Positions 45,714-57,600 of a DNA stretch of 64,000 nucleotides are shown piece after piece. The notes under the pieces were generated by a model, which did not search any database, was not told where the DNA came from, and saw only the letters and a program-made list of their open reading frames with translations. The DNA lies in the NCBI RefSeq assembly GCF_028583425.1, contig NC_072792.1, forward strand, positions 157,734,676 through 157,798,675, written 5' to 3'. A program made the translations under genes and the position numbers. This DNA comes from Eublepharis macularius (Eukaryota; Chordata; Lepidosauria; Squamata; Eublepharidae). How positions within the stretch are numbered: position 1 is the first letter of the stretch; each line of letters begins with the position of its first letter.

Positions 45714-46025
45714 GATGGGCTGTGGCTCAGTGGTAGCACATATGCAGCCACCAGTAGTATTAGGCCTCAGATAGTATTAGATGCACCTTAGGTAGCATTA
45801 GACCTCCGTTAGGCCTCCGTTAGTATTAGATATGCATCAGGTAGTATTAGGCCTCTGGTAGTATTAGGCCTCAGGTAGTATTAGATGCGCCTCAGGTAGT
45901 ATTAGGCCTCCGGTAGTATTAGATGTGGAAATCTTCTACCTGAAATGCTGAAGAGCCACTGCCAATTGAAGTAAACAACCTTGATAGACAAATGGTCTTG
46001 TGTGGTATAAAACAGCTTCATGTGA
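45714..46025 (+). mobile_element. tRNA-derived SINE with an expanded interior
   Basis: The head GATGGGCTGTGGCTCAGTGG is a tRNA-Ala-like A box. The 3' half (CTGAAGAGCCACTGCCAATT ... CCTTGATAGACAAATGG ... AAACAGCTTCATGTG) is the conserved end of a widespread squamate SINE. The B-box region between is replaced by the minisatellite at 45751-45925. Confidence 0.8.
45751..45925 (+). repeat. Minisatellite, AGTATTAGGCCTC/AGTATTAGATGCG units
   Basis: About nine degenerate units of 18-20 bp built on (GG)TAGTATTAG plus alternating GCCTC(A/C) and ATGCGCCTCA ends. A higher-order pair of two unit types is visible. Confidence 0.88.
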
Positions 46026-48149
46026 AGCTGTAAGAGTGAAACATGCTTCCAGTTAAAAAAAAAACACTGTGCTTCAGCAATCCTATAAATGGTTAAGACA
46101 AATTATGTTCTTTTTTTCCAAACGTAATAATTGTTAAGTATATCACATGAGTAAGATGCTTGTCCCAGGGATATTTTTGATAACCTTGCAGCATTATTTT
46201 TGTTTTGGGACGTCCTTTTCTTAAAGCCAGACTCTTGGAAAATGCCATTAAGCAAGACTCTAATTTAAGCAATCGCATTGCCACACTTCATCAGTTAAGC
46301 CTGTAATAATTTAAAAAATGAAGCTGAACTGCATCGCTGATATCATTTAAAACTTAAGATTCACAGGTATTTAATAATTGCAAAGTGAACTGGTTGCCCC
46401 GCCACATACTGTCTGGACAGAAATTTTCTAAGGCCTTCATGGTTTTCTTACTTGATTCCAAGCTGGGGTTTCCTTTCACCTCCTCCCCTCAGATAAATTC
46501 TTCTCATTGACACCACTGGAAGTTTCAAATGAATTCTTATTAAGTAACTGGCAGCACAGTCAAAATACCAAGCATATTCTGTTTGTGGAGTCAGACTTTA
46601 TTTTCTTTCAGAACACAGCAGTTTGGAATATTTCTAGTTTTTTTTTAAAAAATACTCTGGATACACTACAGATTTGGCAACGGCTATTTAACAGTACTGA
46701 GGAAAACAGGATAATGGATCTTTGCATGACTGCAGACTGTAGTTAACTAAGCTCTGGATATCTAATCTCCTACCATATCTGTAAATTGATTGTACTCTAG
46801 CTCAGAACTGAAATGCCAGTGTCTGTTGAGAAACTATGAACTTTCATGTCCCTTGCAAAGATATTTATGCTTGCTTATTCCTGTCTACTGCAACTGACAG
46901 AAACTAAGGAAACTATTTTCTGACTGCGAATGGCTTGGAAGCACAGCAATTGTCTTTGGGGCACATCTCTGAGTAACAGTTTGCACTGTGCATAGGCTGG
47001 GCTACGCAACTCGTTTTTGTGTTTGCGTTTCTCACATCCATCCAGTGTTATTTTCTGTTGTCTTTCTTTCCCCTTATCATGTTCATATCAAACTATTTTT
47101 TTATAGAAAAGCTTACCTTCCCTCTCTCTTTTATATTGTTTTGACCTCCCCCATGTTCTCTTTGTTCCACTTTTTTCCTCTCCAAAGAATTTCACCTTAA
47201 TTCTTTTATCTGTGTCCTTTTTTCTGTTCACAATGCCGTATCTCAGGAATGCACTCCTACCATATATGAGGGCTGTTCTTATTCTTACTCTTTGAAGCAG
47301 ATCTATTTGTTAACTATTCTCTCTTTCCTTGCAGAATCAAACCAAGTGTGGTATCATACCACAGGATAGCGGTAGAGAAGTTTCACTTCACTTGACATTT
47401 CACTTGACATAGTTCTGTTGGCACGAGACATTGTAATGTAAGATCAAGCATGGATTTTTAATTTCAGATCAGTGTTGCTGAGTTTGAAAAGCAAAAATGT
47501 AGTCATTTCAGTCCAGTCCAGAGGTTCAAGATGGTCATTATTGGGACAAGGTTTTCTGTAATATACCTTCATGACTGGGGAAGGCAATGGCAAACCACCC
47601 CATAACAAAAAGTATGCCAAGAAAATGTTGTGATATGACATCCCCCATGGGTCAGTAATGATTCGGTGCTTGCAGAGGACTAACTTTACATTTTAAACTT
47701 GTACTATGTCTTGTGCAAGTGGAAGTGCAGAAGGTGAGCAGGATCTGGCCCAGTTGACTTAGCACAAAGGGTACTTGCAATGACCACATGCGCAAGAGCT
47801 CATGGGATCCAACCCCAAGAGTACATGCAGCAAGCTCACCAGCAGGTTATGACTGCGAAAGCCCTATCCTGCCCTTTGCTCCCCACAAGTAATGTTTAGT
47901 GGGACACTGGCTTTGAATATGACGATCCGATTTAGCTATTGTGGCAAATGGTTGTTAATAGATCTCTTTTTCATGAATGTATTTAGTCCTCCTTTAAATC
48001 CTTCTTTAAAGGGTCTGAAAAGAAGCCACAGCTTTGTTTGCAAGACCATAACAAGGTTGTCAATTATAGGATGTTTTGAAGGTTGTTAATATATAGGATC
48101 TGCCATAAGTCAGAAGTGACTTTGACAGTATATAACACATAAACAACCG

Positions 48150-48400
48150 AGGGGCCATAACCATATTGCGTGGCAGAAAACTCCTTTGGTTACTTATGTG
48201 TTGTCTGAAGAAGAGCTCCTACTTCGTTTTGGTCAGTTCTGAAGCTACCACCAGTCAATTTCATTGGGTAACCTAGTGTTCCTATGCTATTTGGCAGTGG
48301 AGTGGGGAGAAAATTTGGCTCTGTCCAAGTTCTCCACATCATGCATAATTTTATAATCCTCTGTCTTTTGAGCTTTTCATTTAAAATGTGAGGGTTAAAT
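48150..48400 (-). mobile_element. CR1-type LINE fragment
   Basis: CACCAGTCAATTTCATTGGG, TCTGTCCAAGTTCTCCACAT and CATGCATAATTTTATAATCC repeat the blocks seen at 48930-49040, so this is a second copy of the same LINE segment. Confidence 0.65.
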
Positions 48401-48599
48401 CAAGTGGTCAACACACACAGTTTAAAGAGGTATTGTCCTATCATTTCAGGATGCTTATAATGCCACGTGGCTGTGTGTGTAATTCAAATATTTGTCATTT
48501 CTTTAGACTTTTTAGAATAATCTAATCTATGACTGGTTGAAAGTTAACCGTTCTGGTGTTGTTTGTGATGGGGCATGCTTCCAAGTAAACATATCATCA

Positions 48600-49362
48600 T
48601 AAAGGGGCTATGCCAGATCAGAAGTGTGGTTCATCTAGCTCAGCGACATGTTTCATGCAGTGGCCAACCAACTGTCCAGGTGAGAAGGGGCAACACACAA
48701 GGCATAGCGCCTATTTGCCCAGATGCCAGCATTTAAAGGATTACTGCCTCTGGATGTGGAGGTTCTCTTTAGTCATCATGGCTAGAAAACATTGATAGGC
48801 CTGTCCTCCATGAATCTGTCTAACCCTCATTTAAAGCCATCTATGCTCCTGTCCATTACTACATCCACTGGCAGTGAAGCCAATAATTTAATTACTCACT
48901 GAATAAAGTATTTCCTTTTCATTTGTCCTGAACCTGTCGCCCATCAATCTCATTAGTGCCCTCAAGTTCTAATAATATGGGAATGGGGAGAAAAAACTTC
49001 TTTTCAGCCACTTTTCTCTACCCTTGCTCATCATTTTATGAACCACTATCCCCCTTAGCCATCTTTTCTGAAAAGCCTTAGACTCTTTAGGCTTTCCTCC
49101 TATGAAAGTATTCTAAGTGTAGTTACACCATAGACATAAATGCAAAGACTTTGACACATTTTATTTTCAGTTCCTTTCCTAATAATCCCTTGTATGGAAT
49201 TTGGTTTTTTTAAAAAATACTTCTATACACCAAGTTAAGATTTTCACTGAGCTATACACTACAACTCCTTTCGGTCTAGGATGTTATTGCTCAATGTGCA
49301 TTATCTTGCACTTGCTTACACTGAACCTAATTTGCCATGTTATCTCCACTCATTTAATGTAG
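48600..49362 (-). mobile_element. CR1-type LINE, segment downstream of the RT active site
   Basis: On the minus strand 49290-49345 encodes FSVSKCKIMHIE, the segment after the YADD box in CR1 proteins. Leftward are the usual 3' blocks TGGATGTGGAGGTTCTCTTT and CCATGAATCTGTCTAACCCT. It is separated from its upstream RT part (50380-50700) by later insertions. Confidence 0.75.
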
Positions 49363-49369
49363 AGAAAAA

Positions 49370-50150
49370 AGAAATGGAAGTCCAGTGGCACCCGAAAGAA
49401 TAATAAAATGTATCCCACCATAAAATTTTATGAGTCCAAACTTACTGCATCAAATACGTGAAGTATACATCCACAGGAGATATATATTTATACTTACAAG
49501 CAACAGAAAGGCAGGAGTGGGAAATGTTACAAAGAGAGCCCAGCTTGAAACAATGACCAAAGGAAATTTCATTTATTCAGAGGGGGTGAAGACCACTCCT
49601 AACAGTTGATAAGATTGGCAGAATAGGATTAACATAAATCAGACCTAATCAAGAAAGCGGCAGTGAAACAAGAAGAACTAATTAACATATGTAAAGAGGG
49701 TCATCATGCTGAGTTATTAGCACCTATTGTGACTGAGGAGCAAGATTCCCGTCTAGTAGCACCTTAAAGACCAGTAAGATTCCCAGGGTATAAGCTTTCA
49801 AGAGTCAACACTCCCTTCATCTTTAAGATGCTGCTAGACTCAAATCTTGCTCATCTATTGCAGACCAATACCCATATGAAAGTATAGTGAGTGGGGAAAC
49901 CCAAGTCCTTGTTGTTATGATTTTTTTTTTCATTTTCATTTATAGTCCAGCTTCAAGCCTTGAAGAGAGAGAACACGGAATCCTAATCCAGCATTTTCAC
50001 ACTGAATTCTTCTTTTGAAGAGCCATTCCAGAGGGTAAGACTGTTAGTCTGTTGTAGCAAAATTATGCAGGAGTCGAAAATCACCTACAGTTTTCATCCT
50101 GATCTTTCATGAGTTAGAACTCGCTTCCTTAGATGCATAGAAGTGTATAT
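49370..50150. repeat. Cluster of palindromic-repeat copies inside the LINE
   Basis: Three partial copies: about 49375-49465 (AAGTCCAGTGGCACCCGAAA), 49735-49880 (GTCTAGTAGCACCTTAAAGA ... CTAGACTCAAATCTTGCTCA) and 50033-50150 (AGTCTGTTGTAGCAAAATTA). The intervening sequence is unassigned. Confidence 0.6.
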
Positions 50151-50379
50151 CCATCTGTGTTAAAAAGGGAGGAGATATGTTATGAAAAGAGGCTGATTTA
50201 AACACAACCCAATCAAATGAGAAATCTGTTTGCCCTGAATAAGTACGAGACATTTTTAATCAACAGCAGCAGAGCAGGTATGAAATGAGATAGTGTATCA
50301 AAATTAACAACTATAAGGGGTGTGATGGGTGGGATGCCCTGACGCCCTGATTACAGTTCAGAAGATCCGTAACCTTTAG

Positions 50380-50700
50380 ATCAGCAACAGTATGTCCTGG
50401 GGGATCAAAATGTTCCCCCAATGGTTTCAGAATACTGCTGTTTTTACTGTCAGATTTGTGTCCATTTATTCCTGTGAACATTATTATTACCAATTTGAAG
50501 AGATCTTCACAATCCACTTTTGGCTTTTCCCCATCCAGAATTATTTCGTATCACGTACAAACTTAACCACCTCGTTGCTTGCTCCCAATTCCAAATCACC
50601 TTTGAACACATTAAGTCGCACTTGTCCTAATACAGATCTCCGTGGCTTCCCTTCTTTGCAAGCATGTCTATTTATTACGGTTCTCTGTTCCACAAGAAGA
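50380..50700 (-). mobile_element. CR1-type LINE reverse-transcriptase core
   Basis: On the minus strand 50530-50650 reads RRSVLGQVRLNVFKGDLELG then ASNEVVKFVRDTK, a decayed form of the PQGSVLGPVLFNLFINDLEL ... FADD motif. The active-site Asp pair is degraded. Confidence 0.78.
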
Positions 50701-50804
50701 CCTGACCCTCTTAGTGCACACTGCTAAATCTGCTTTGTCGGGTGCCTTTGGGAATTCCAGATGGGAACATGGCTTTGGGTTCCCAACAGAGAACGGGATA
50801 GGGA

Positions 50805-51216
50805 CTATAGACTTCACTACTATGGACTGCCCGTTGTAGTAACGATGATCCCACTGGGTAGTCTCCATGTTGTTTAGTATGTCAGAACTGCTAATGCTCT
50901 GCTCCAGCAGGGGTTGAGTCCAGCGGCACCTTAGAGACTAACAAGATTTTTAGGGTGTTAGCTCACACCCTGAAAATCTGGTTGGTCTCTAAGGTGCCAC
51001 TGGACTCAATCCCTGCTCTTCTACTGCAGGCCGACATAGCTACTCACCTAAAACTATGCTCCGTTTCAGCATTTCTTCAACTCTGTATTGGATTTCTTCT
51101 AGCTTTAAATCTTTGCAAGGTAGTCCTAGTACATTGTTTGTTGAAACCTCTTTGAAACGGACTGTACTGTGTCATCCGCCTTGAGTCTATACATATAAGG
51201 TAAATAAATAAACCCA
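50805..51216 (+). repeat. 'CTCTGTTTCAGCATTTCTTC' family, copy 5, split by a palindromic repeat
   Basis: GGGACTATAGACTTCACTAC to TGCTCTGC at 50902, then the palindromic repeat 50904-51055, then the family resumes with TATGCTCCGTTTCAGCATTT. The short TATGCTC-like junction is on both sides. It is the fullest copy at its 5' side. Confidence 0.78.
50904..51055. repeat. Palindromic repeat inserted in copy 5
   Basis: GGGTTGAGTCCAGCGGCACC pairs with GGTGCCACTGGACTCAATCC; the inner arms TTAGAGACTAACAAGATTTT and GAAAATCTGGTTGGTCTCTA also pair. The right extension is CTTCTACTGCAGGCCGACAT. Confidence 0.82.
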
Positions 51217-51289
51217 AAAGAAATTAATAAATCCTAAGCAGCAGGACGTTAAAACAGCAACCCAGGAAAGCCTAACAAAATTCATTCCA

Positions 51290-53330
51290 CCTTGTAAGCG
51301 ATCTCCGCTGAAGCACGACACGGCCCGGCAGCCTTCCGGGCATAAGCCACGCCACCTTCACGGGCAGCCCGGGCAGCAGCGCAAGCGCTCGCAGGGAGGG
51401 GCCGCCCCGCCCCGAGCTCCGCCCCGCCAGCGCGGACGAGTGGAACGCCGCCGGCCCGGCCCCGCCCCTCCCGGCTGGAATGCAAAGGGCGGGCGAGGGA
51501 ATGACGCCGGAGCCCCGGTCACGTGGCGCGAATGGAATGCTAACAATGTAGCGAATGTCCCAACTGTGCCCTGCCGCATTCGGAGCCCGAGAGGGAGCGA
51601 GAGAAGAATGGAGCCGCAGCCGCGAGTCGGGGGCGGCAGTGGGCGCCGCGCCGAGGCTGCCCCCTGACTCCCCATTGGGCGTCGAGAGCGGAGGAGGGGG
51701 CTGCGTGCGGGAAACCCCTTCCTCGCTCGCCCGCCAGCTGCAGCCCGGAGGTAAGAGGAGGGGTGGGGCGAGGCGAGGGGCTTCCCCGGTGGGCGCCGGC
51801 GGAGGGCTCGCTCGCTCGCCTTCTCGCCAAACAAGCCTCCCTCCGCGACTGCTGCTTCGCGGCTTGCAGGAGAGGGGCTGCTGGAAAGGGCGGGCGGGGC
51901 GTCGGGGGGCTTCCCCCGGGGAATCCTTGCACGCGACGGGCTGGATGGGGAAGATTCCTCGGAGGGGGGAAGGACGGCTCCTTCGTGGAAGGGGCTCTCG
52001 GGGAAAGTTCCCAAGGAAGGGAGGAGGAAGCCTTGGGGAGAAGCTGAAAGTGCCCCCCGTACTCGGGCCGGGGGCGGGGGGGAACGGCTGCAAGAAACCC
52101 CCGGCTGGTTCTGGGTGGAGGGCGCAGGGAGCACCGCAGGAGGATGTGATTTGCCCCCTGGATCGGCAAGTGGAGGCGCCCGGGCCAAAGCTTGGGCTCC
52201 TGGTCGGCGCTGTCGCCTCCAACCACGTTGGAAGGGGGAAAAACGAAGAAGAATGAGCTTCTCCGGACAACAGGAGTTGCTGGCAGGACCTGGGGGCAGG
52301 GCGCGAGGTCCGGGACGCTGCCCCCCCCCCCGGCTCTCCCTTGCCGGAGCGACCTCCTAGTTGCCGACCGGGGCTTTCGCCCTCAAAGGAGGGTTGCGCG
52401 GAAGGCGGAGGAGATTCTGGAGGCGCCGGGCTGTGCCCGGATCGTCACCCCTTAACCCTATTCCCGAGTGGTCGCAGGCGCATGCAAGGCGGGTCTCATC
52501 GGCTCTTGCGGATTTGCGCGCAGGAAACGCGCGCGGGGGGATTTATTCCGGGCAGGGCGGGATCGTGTGGATGTGGCGTGCAACCCGTGATTTGGGAGAG
52601 CCGGACCCCGCGCGGGTTTCCAGGGAGCGAAGGGCTTCCTCCCAAGCCAGCGCGCAGCCTGGAGTTGCTGCTGCCGGGAAGGGCCCCGAGGCTCTGCATG
52701 GGCTGATCCGTCGGACCGCTGGCCTAGCTCCCGTGGGCTGTGCGGGAAAGGGGGGAAGCTCTCGGCCAGGCCTTGGGCAGGAAGGGGGAAGGGCGTGCGC
52801 GCTTGCCGGCCCGCCCGTCGGGGAAGCTTTCCTGGAAAGGAGTGCGGCGCTCCCTTGGACTGCCCTCGAGGCCTCTCCCGGCGGGAGAGAAGGGCCAGCT
52901 TTGCAGCCCTGGCAAGTTGAAGGGCGCTGCGAGGAGGGGCGGGGCGCCTCCGCCGCTTTCCCGGGCTGCTCTGTGCGGGGCTCCCGCTGAGAACTTCTCG
53001 CTGAGCCCCGGGCCTGAGAGTCGTGGCCGCCACCCGGCCTTCCTTTCCGTACCTCGCCTGTCCGACCTTTCCCCCAGCGATGCCTTTGGCGTGCGTGACA
53101 GCTGAGCAGGGCCCGCCTCCGTGGGCATGGCTCGGGAGACTGGCCCCTTTGGCCCAGGTCAGCTCCAGGCCCGGGTCAGGTGGGAGATTGACGGGGCTTG
53201 AGGGGAGTGGGGCTGAGGAGACAGAAAGGGAGGGAAAAGGCCGGAGCCCCTTGCTCCCTCTTGGGCACTGCCTGGCCGGCAACAGAGTTTGTGTCACACT
53301 CGAGTCTCCGTTTGCTTTTTCTTCTACTGT
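51290..53330 (+). promoter_or_regulatory. LATS2: LATS2 CpG island
   Basis: Two kilobases of very GC-rich, CpG-dense sequence between AT-rich flanks, directly upstream of LATS2. Many long frames on both strands (up to 330 codons) arise from the lack of AT-rich stops and have no recognisable protein content. No TATA box stands out. Confidence 0.88.
51500..51750 (+). other. LATS2: Probable LATS2 5' non-coding exon
   Basis: A strong donor, CCCGGAG|GTAAGAGG, lies at 51750/51751 inside the CpG island. Human LATS2 has a non-coding first exon, and the coding exon at 61592 has its own upstream acceptor, so such an exon is required. The transcription start is not visible; 51500 is a placeholder. Confidence 0.5.
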
Positions 53331-54547
53331 AATTCTCATGTCAGCGCTACAGTGACTAGAAATTTGGCTTTATGGCAATGTCGCCTTGCATTATCCAGCT
53401 TTAGCTGTTTCCCCTTACAGGGAGGGCCTGAAGGAGCTGACCTCCAAGTCTAGAAGTAGTTGTATTCGCAGGGCAGGTCTTCATCTTTGGGATGGGGCAG
53501 GCACAGGGAGGGGTCCTGCTGCAGAAATTGGTCCTGTGATTCCAAATAACTGTTGCTCCCAAGTAGGAGTCCCAAATCATAGGCGTGTTGCAAGGCAGTG
53601 GAAGGCTGAAATGCAATTGAAAAGTAAACTTCTTTTTTGGCCCTGAATTGATTCAGCAACCTGATCTGAGTGCAGGTTTTAAAAAAAACCCTTTGTTTTT
53701 CTCACGTGAATACCAGCAGCAGGAGAGGGGCTGAAATGTGCCTTAAGTATCCCACATGAACTCATCCAAGCCTTGGATATTTGATCCGTCAGGAGTATTC
53801 TGGGTGCTGTTCATTCTTGCCTTTTAAGTTATCTGGCTGACAATGTCTGCCTTTCTCATGAAAGGTCCCTGGCCAGATTGGACCGTTTCAGCCATGAATT
53901 AGTCTACGTTTATTATGGTGTGAGGCAGCATCTGATGAAGTAAGATAACTGCCTTCAAAAGTTCCACTACAATTCATGTAGATCTTCTATTCAAGGCTGA
54001 AAAGGTTTAATCAGACCAGGGACTTTTCATGAGAGACACAAACACTGCTAGGAAAGCCTTACTTCAACAGAAACCAGCTCAGACCCATGAAAAGTTTGTG
54101 CTTCAATAAATGTGTTAGTCTTTAAGGCACCGCAAAACTCTGGTGTTGTTTTTGTTCTGGTGTTGTTTTTTGCAGGAATGTTTAAAACTGCAAGTTTTAT
54201 AAGGCCCATGATTTGCCCTGGATGAATGTATGTTGGTAAATGTATCAAATGCTTTGATACGAAACTCTTCTCTGGGCAAAATGCACAGAGGAGGCTCATT
54301 TACCTTTATTTTCTTGAAAACACATACAGCTTAACTGTATATGAGCAGAAGTTGGTCCTGTAAAAACATATTGCTGTCTCTATATTCTAAAAAAAATAAT
54401 AATTGTATTCTTAACATGTAAGTGCTCAAAAATAGAAGATGTTAATTAGGTTCTATGGTTATCCAGGGGCTTGGATTCTGCAAAAGAGTTTCCAGTGGTA
54501 GAAGGATTTCTGTCAGCAGAACTTCTTTGCCTTTTTCCTGCCCACAG

Positions 54548-54647
54548 CAGTTCAATATGCCCCCCAGTGCTGCACCTGAAGAGCCGGGCACCCCCCAAAT
54601 CTCCCCACCTATCAGCAGAAATCCTTCACAGAATTCTACCATAGTCG
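54548..54647 (+). other. Exon-like block of unknown identity
   Basis: Preceded by a pyrimidine tract and acceptor (TTTTTCCTGCCCACAG) and followed by GTATGA. The frame encodes QFNMPPSAAPEEPGTPQISP then PISRNPSQNSTIV, a Pro/Ser-rich low-complexity peptide that reads like a disordered part of a real protein. I do not recognise it. It could be an alternative LATS2 5' exon, a fragment of a processed pseudogene, or chance. Confidence 0.3.
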
Positions 54648-57600
54648 GTATGAATTTGTCTGTACTGCGAGCTATTTCAATTTGCAGTGTTGGCTTGCTT
54701 TGTTTGTGGTGTTTTTGTGTCTGATCATCTGCTACTTACAGCGAGTCCATCTTAGGAGCAGATGCTGCATCTCTATGCAGGTTTGGCCGGGTCAGACGGG
54801 GATGTCTTTAGGGATACGTGGGAATGGATTGCATCCTATGCTTCTACATTTGTTTGTACATGTTGAGGTCATGCTGGGACAACTGGGCTCTTGCTCTTTT
54901 CTCTTCCAGTCTCTCATGAGGATTGTGCAATCCTCTCCTCTCTCCATATGTCTAGTGCACTGGTGACTATACTCAGGCGCAACTGGTGTCTTGAGCAGCT
55001 CATTTATCAAATTTGCCGGGTGCAGAACTAAACATCACATGATCTGGGGTGGGGTGGGGGGAATGAAAACTAAATGGATGTGCTAGATGATGAAGAATTA
55101 TCTGCCTCAGCTTTTATATCAGGGAAGTAGAACAGAGATAGAATAGGTGCAGCCTCTTCCTATAGAAAACAGTGCAGTGTTGGATCATGGAATTTCAGTC
55201 CATTCACATGCCTTTGGTGTGGAAAATTGCAGGAGGCATGTTTGACCCATTTTAGTTTCCAATAGAGCAAAGTCATGTGCATTAAAATAGTTTTTAATCC
55301 AGGTAATACAAGTCATATTAATGTTGGATGTACCTCAGATCCAAGGTTAACCACAGGTTAGAGTCTGTGGCCTGGTTCACACATGTAGGAGGCTAAGATA
55401 GTAGAATGGACTGCACTGGGTTCCAGGTGGTGAATCTTCTTTTGGAACTATTCCGATCTTAAGAAGTTCCCTGCAATTAGAAGATGAGCACAGCAGTAAA
55501 ATAGAAAAAGTTGAACGTTACCCCCATGTTCTGCTAATTTCTCATGTTCATGGATGCAATGTACCACCAGGCCCTCTTTTGTTACTTGTCTTGTTCCTCC
55601 TGATCCTGGGCAGGAGATGCTGGTGCACAGACGAACCGTTGTTTGAATGTGTTACTTTGTGCACAGACTTGGATTTTTTCTTTGGTTTCATCTGGCTTCT
55701 TGTTGCTGTTCATCAAAAAGAGAATTTTAGCTCTGAAGAGTTTTTGTCTGGGAAAGGGACTGAAATTGGATGGTTTGGTAAAGACATTTGAAGCTGGTAT
55801 TTCTGGGTTCTGACTTGAAGCTATTTAAGCAGGTGTTTTAAGTTTCAGTGAGATGAAACTTTTTGGTGTTTCATCTTAAGGAAACCAATCTTGATAGTTC
55901 AGGTTCAGGTTTATTATTACAGTCTACGACCAGCACATATAAAACCATTTGCAAATCTTGGTAGTTACAACAGGCCATCCAATAAAATGGTAGAATTTAG
56001 TGAAAATCATAGAGTCATAGTTTCTACCTTTCATCACTTAAATTTAAAAGATACGTCTTTCTTCCTATTTATTTGAATTAATTTATTCTCAGTAATTGGT
56101 AATGTGGGTATTCCAGAAAAATACGAACTGGAAACATTTCTGTTGCCCTCAAATTTGTTAAGCAATCTTTAAAAAAAATATCCCATGTTAATTTTACATC
56201 CCCAGAGCAACAAGTACTTGAACTGAAATATTTTATTTGGGGCGGGGGGAGGAAAAAGTTTGGTTTAAATGTTATATTCAAAGCTATATGTGGAAATTGT
56301 TTTAATTGGAAAAAATATTTGTAAAATTGAAAGATAATATAACATGTACTTCCTTTCCATTGTTTAAATGTAAGAAAAAACTAAACGTACTGAAACCTGT
56401 TTATACACTGATTTTAATACATCCAAAGAACTGTGCATGCTACGCCGTGGACATGATTTCAGTAATTTCAACACAATTTAACTCTCTTCCACATAAACTA
56501 TGAGGAGATTCCATAGCATTATTTGTTAGTTGCAGATCAGAGTCATATAAGGATTTTAGCTTTGCTTTTATTTGACCTGCACAGCAAATCAGATGAATTT
56601 GTAACTTGATTTTGTGTTTGGATTATTATATGCATTTGTCATTGGACATCTCTTCCCTTCCTACATTTATAAATCAATATACATATAATCTCTCACAAAA
56701 TTCCTAAGGGTAATCCACTGGGGGGGGGGGGGGAAATACAGTCATTGCAGCATTGAAACTATAAGATTTGCCTGATACTATGTAAGTAATGTAATCCATT
56801 TGTTGTTGCTATTTTGATGAAACAATAAGTCTTCAGAAATGGAAACTTTTCTATGAGGGGAAAATGTCACTGGAAATTTTTCCATCCTATGTCTCTGCCA
56901 GTAATCTAAATATTTCCTGTAAATTGGTATTACTTGGCTAATTTCTCTTACATTTCAGGCGGATCATTACATTTTGATGAGTAATGAGAGACTCTTTGCT
57001 TTAGAGAAAAGTCTTGACTAATGAGATTGATAATGTCATGTATACAGAGAATTTTTGAAGGGCAGAGGAAAACGTGTTTAGGGTACAAGAATCTGTTGGA
57101 GGAAGAAGGGGGACTTTGCTCTGAGCGCTAGGTACCTTGGGATCATAGTTGGAGGTTTAAAAAATGTGGATGGAGGAAGATGGGCTATTCTTGTTCCTTA
57201 GTTTTAAGCAAGGGAATAGCATACCCTTGCTCACACCCAGCATATGCCTTGCTAAAGAATCAAAAGACTTCATTATTTTCTAGGAATATTTTCAAGGTGC
57301 CTAAAATTGTTTCCGACAGTTTGGCTGCAGAAAATCTCTCACCTGGTATAGTGACTGGAAATGGCTGCGGCCAGACTCACATGAGCAGCGGCGGCAGCAG
57401 CATGGTGTCTCTTTAAAAGGCGAGTGCGTGTCTGGAAGTTTTCACCATACCCTCACAGACTCTTTATTCAGCAGTTTGTTGTGGCACAGTGAAAACTATT
57501 AGAACTGGCGGGAGAAACTTCTCTGAATGGTGGGGCTCCTCTCCTACACAGAACATCTTCCTCCACTGAGTAGCCTCCGAGCAGTTTCATTTCATGGGAC

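Larger units (their letters stand above)
16650..51270. other. SAP18-LATS2 intergenic region
   Basis: About 35 kb without a convincing host gene. The recognisable content is listed separately. Stretches where I see neither a gene nor a repeat I can name include 18700-20030, 22120-24280, 29400-30900, 35050-36550, 37300-38440, 40060-41060, 43850-45260 and 46030-47560. Confidence 0.6.

Noticed and set aside
45751-45925. CRISPR-like regular repeat array
   Set aside because: The units are contiguous 18-20 bp tandem repeats without unique spacers, in a vertebrate SINE; it is a minisatellite.
51272-52270. Minus-strand open frame of 332 codons in the CpG island
   Set aside because: Pro/Arg/Ser/Gly-rich low-complexity translation with comparable long frames in other phases and on both strands; it reflects high GC content over the LATS2 promoter.
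52458-53339. Minus-strand open frame of 293 codons next to the LATS2 promoter
   Set aside because: Same GC-driven artefact; no motif, no splice context, overlapped by other long frames.
57180-57416. Possible exon with a GNGCGQTHMSSGG peptide
   Set aside because: An acceptor-like TTTTCTAG is present, but no good donor follows, and the peptide shows no recognisable pattern.
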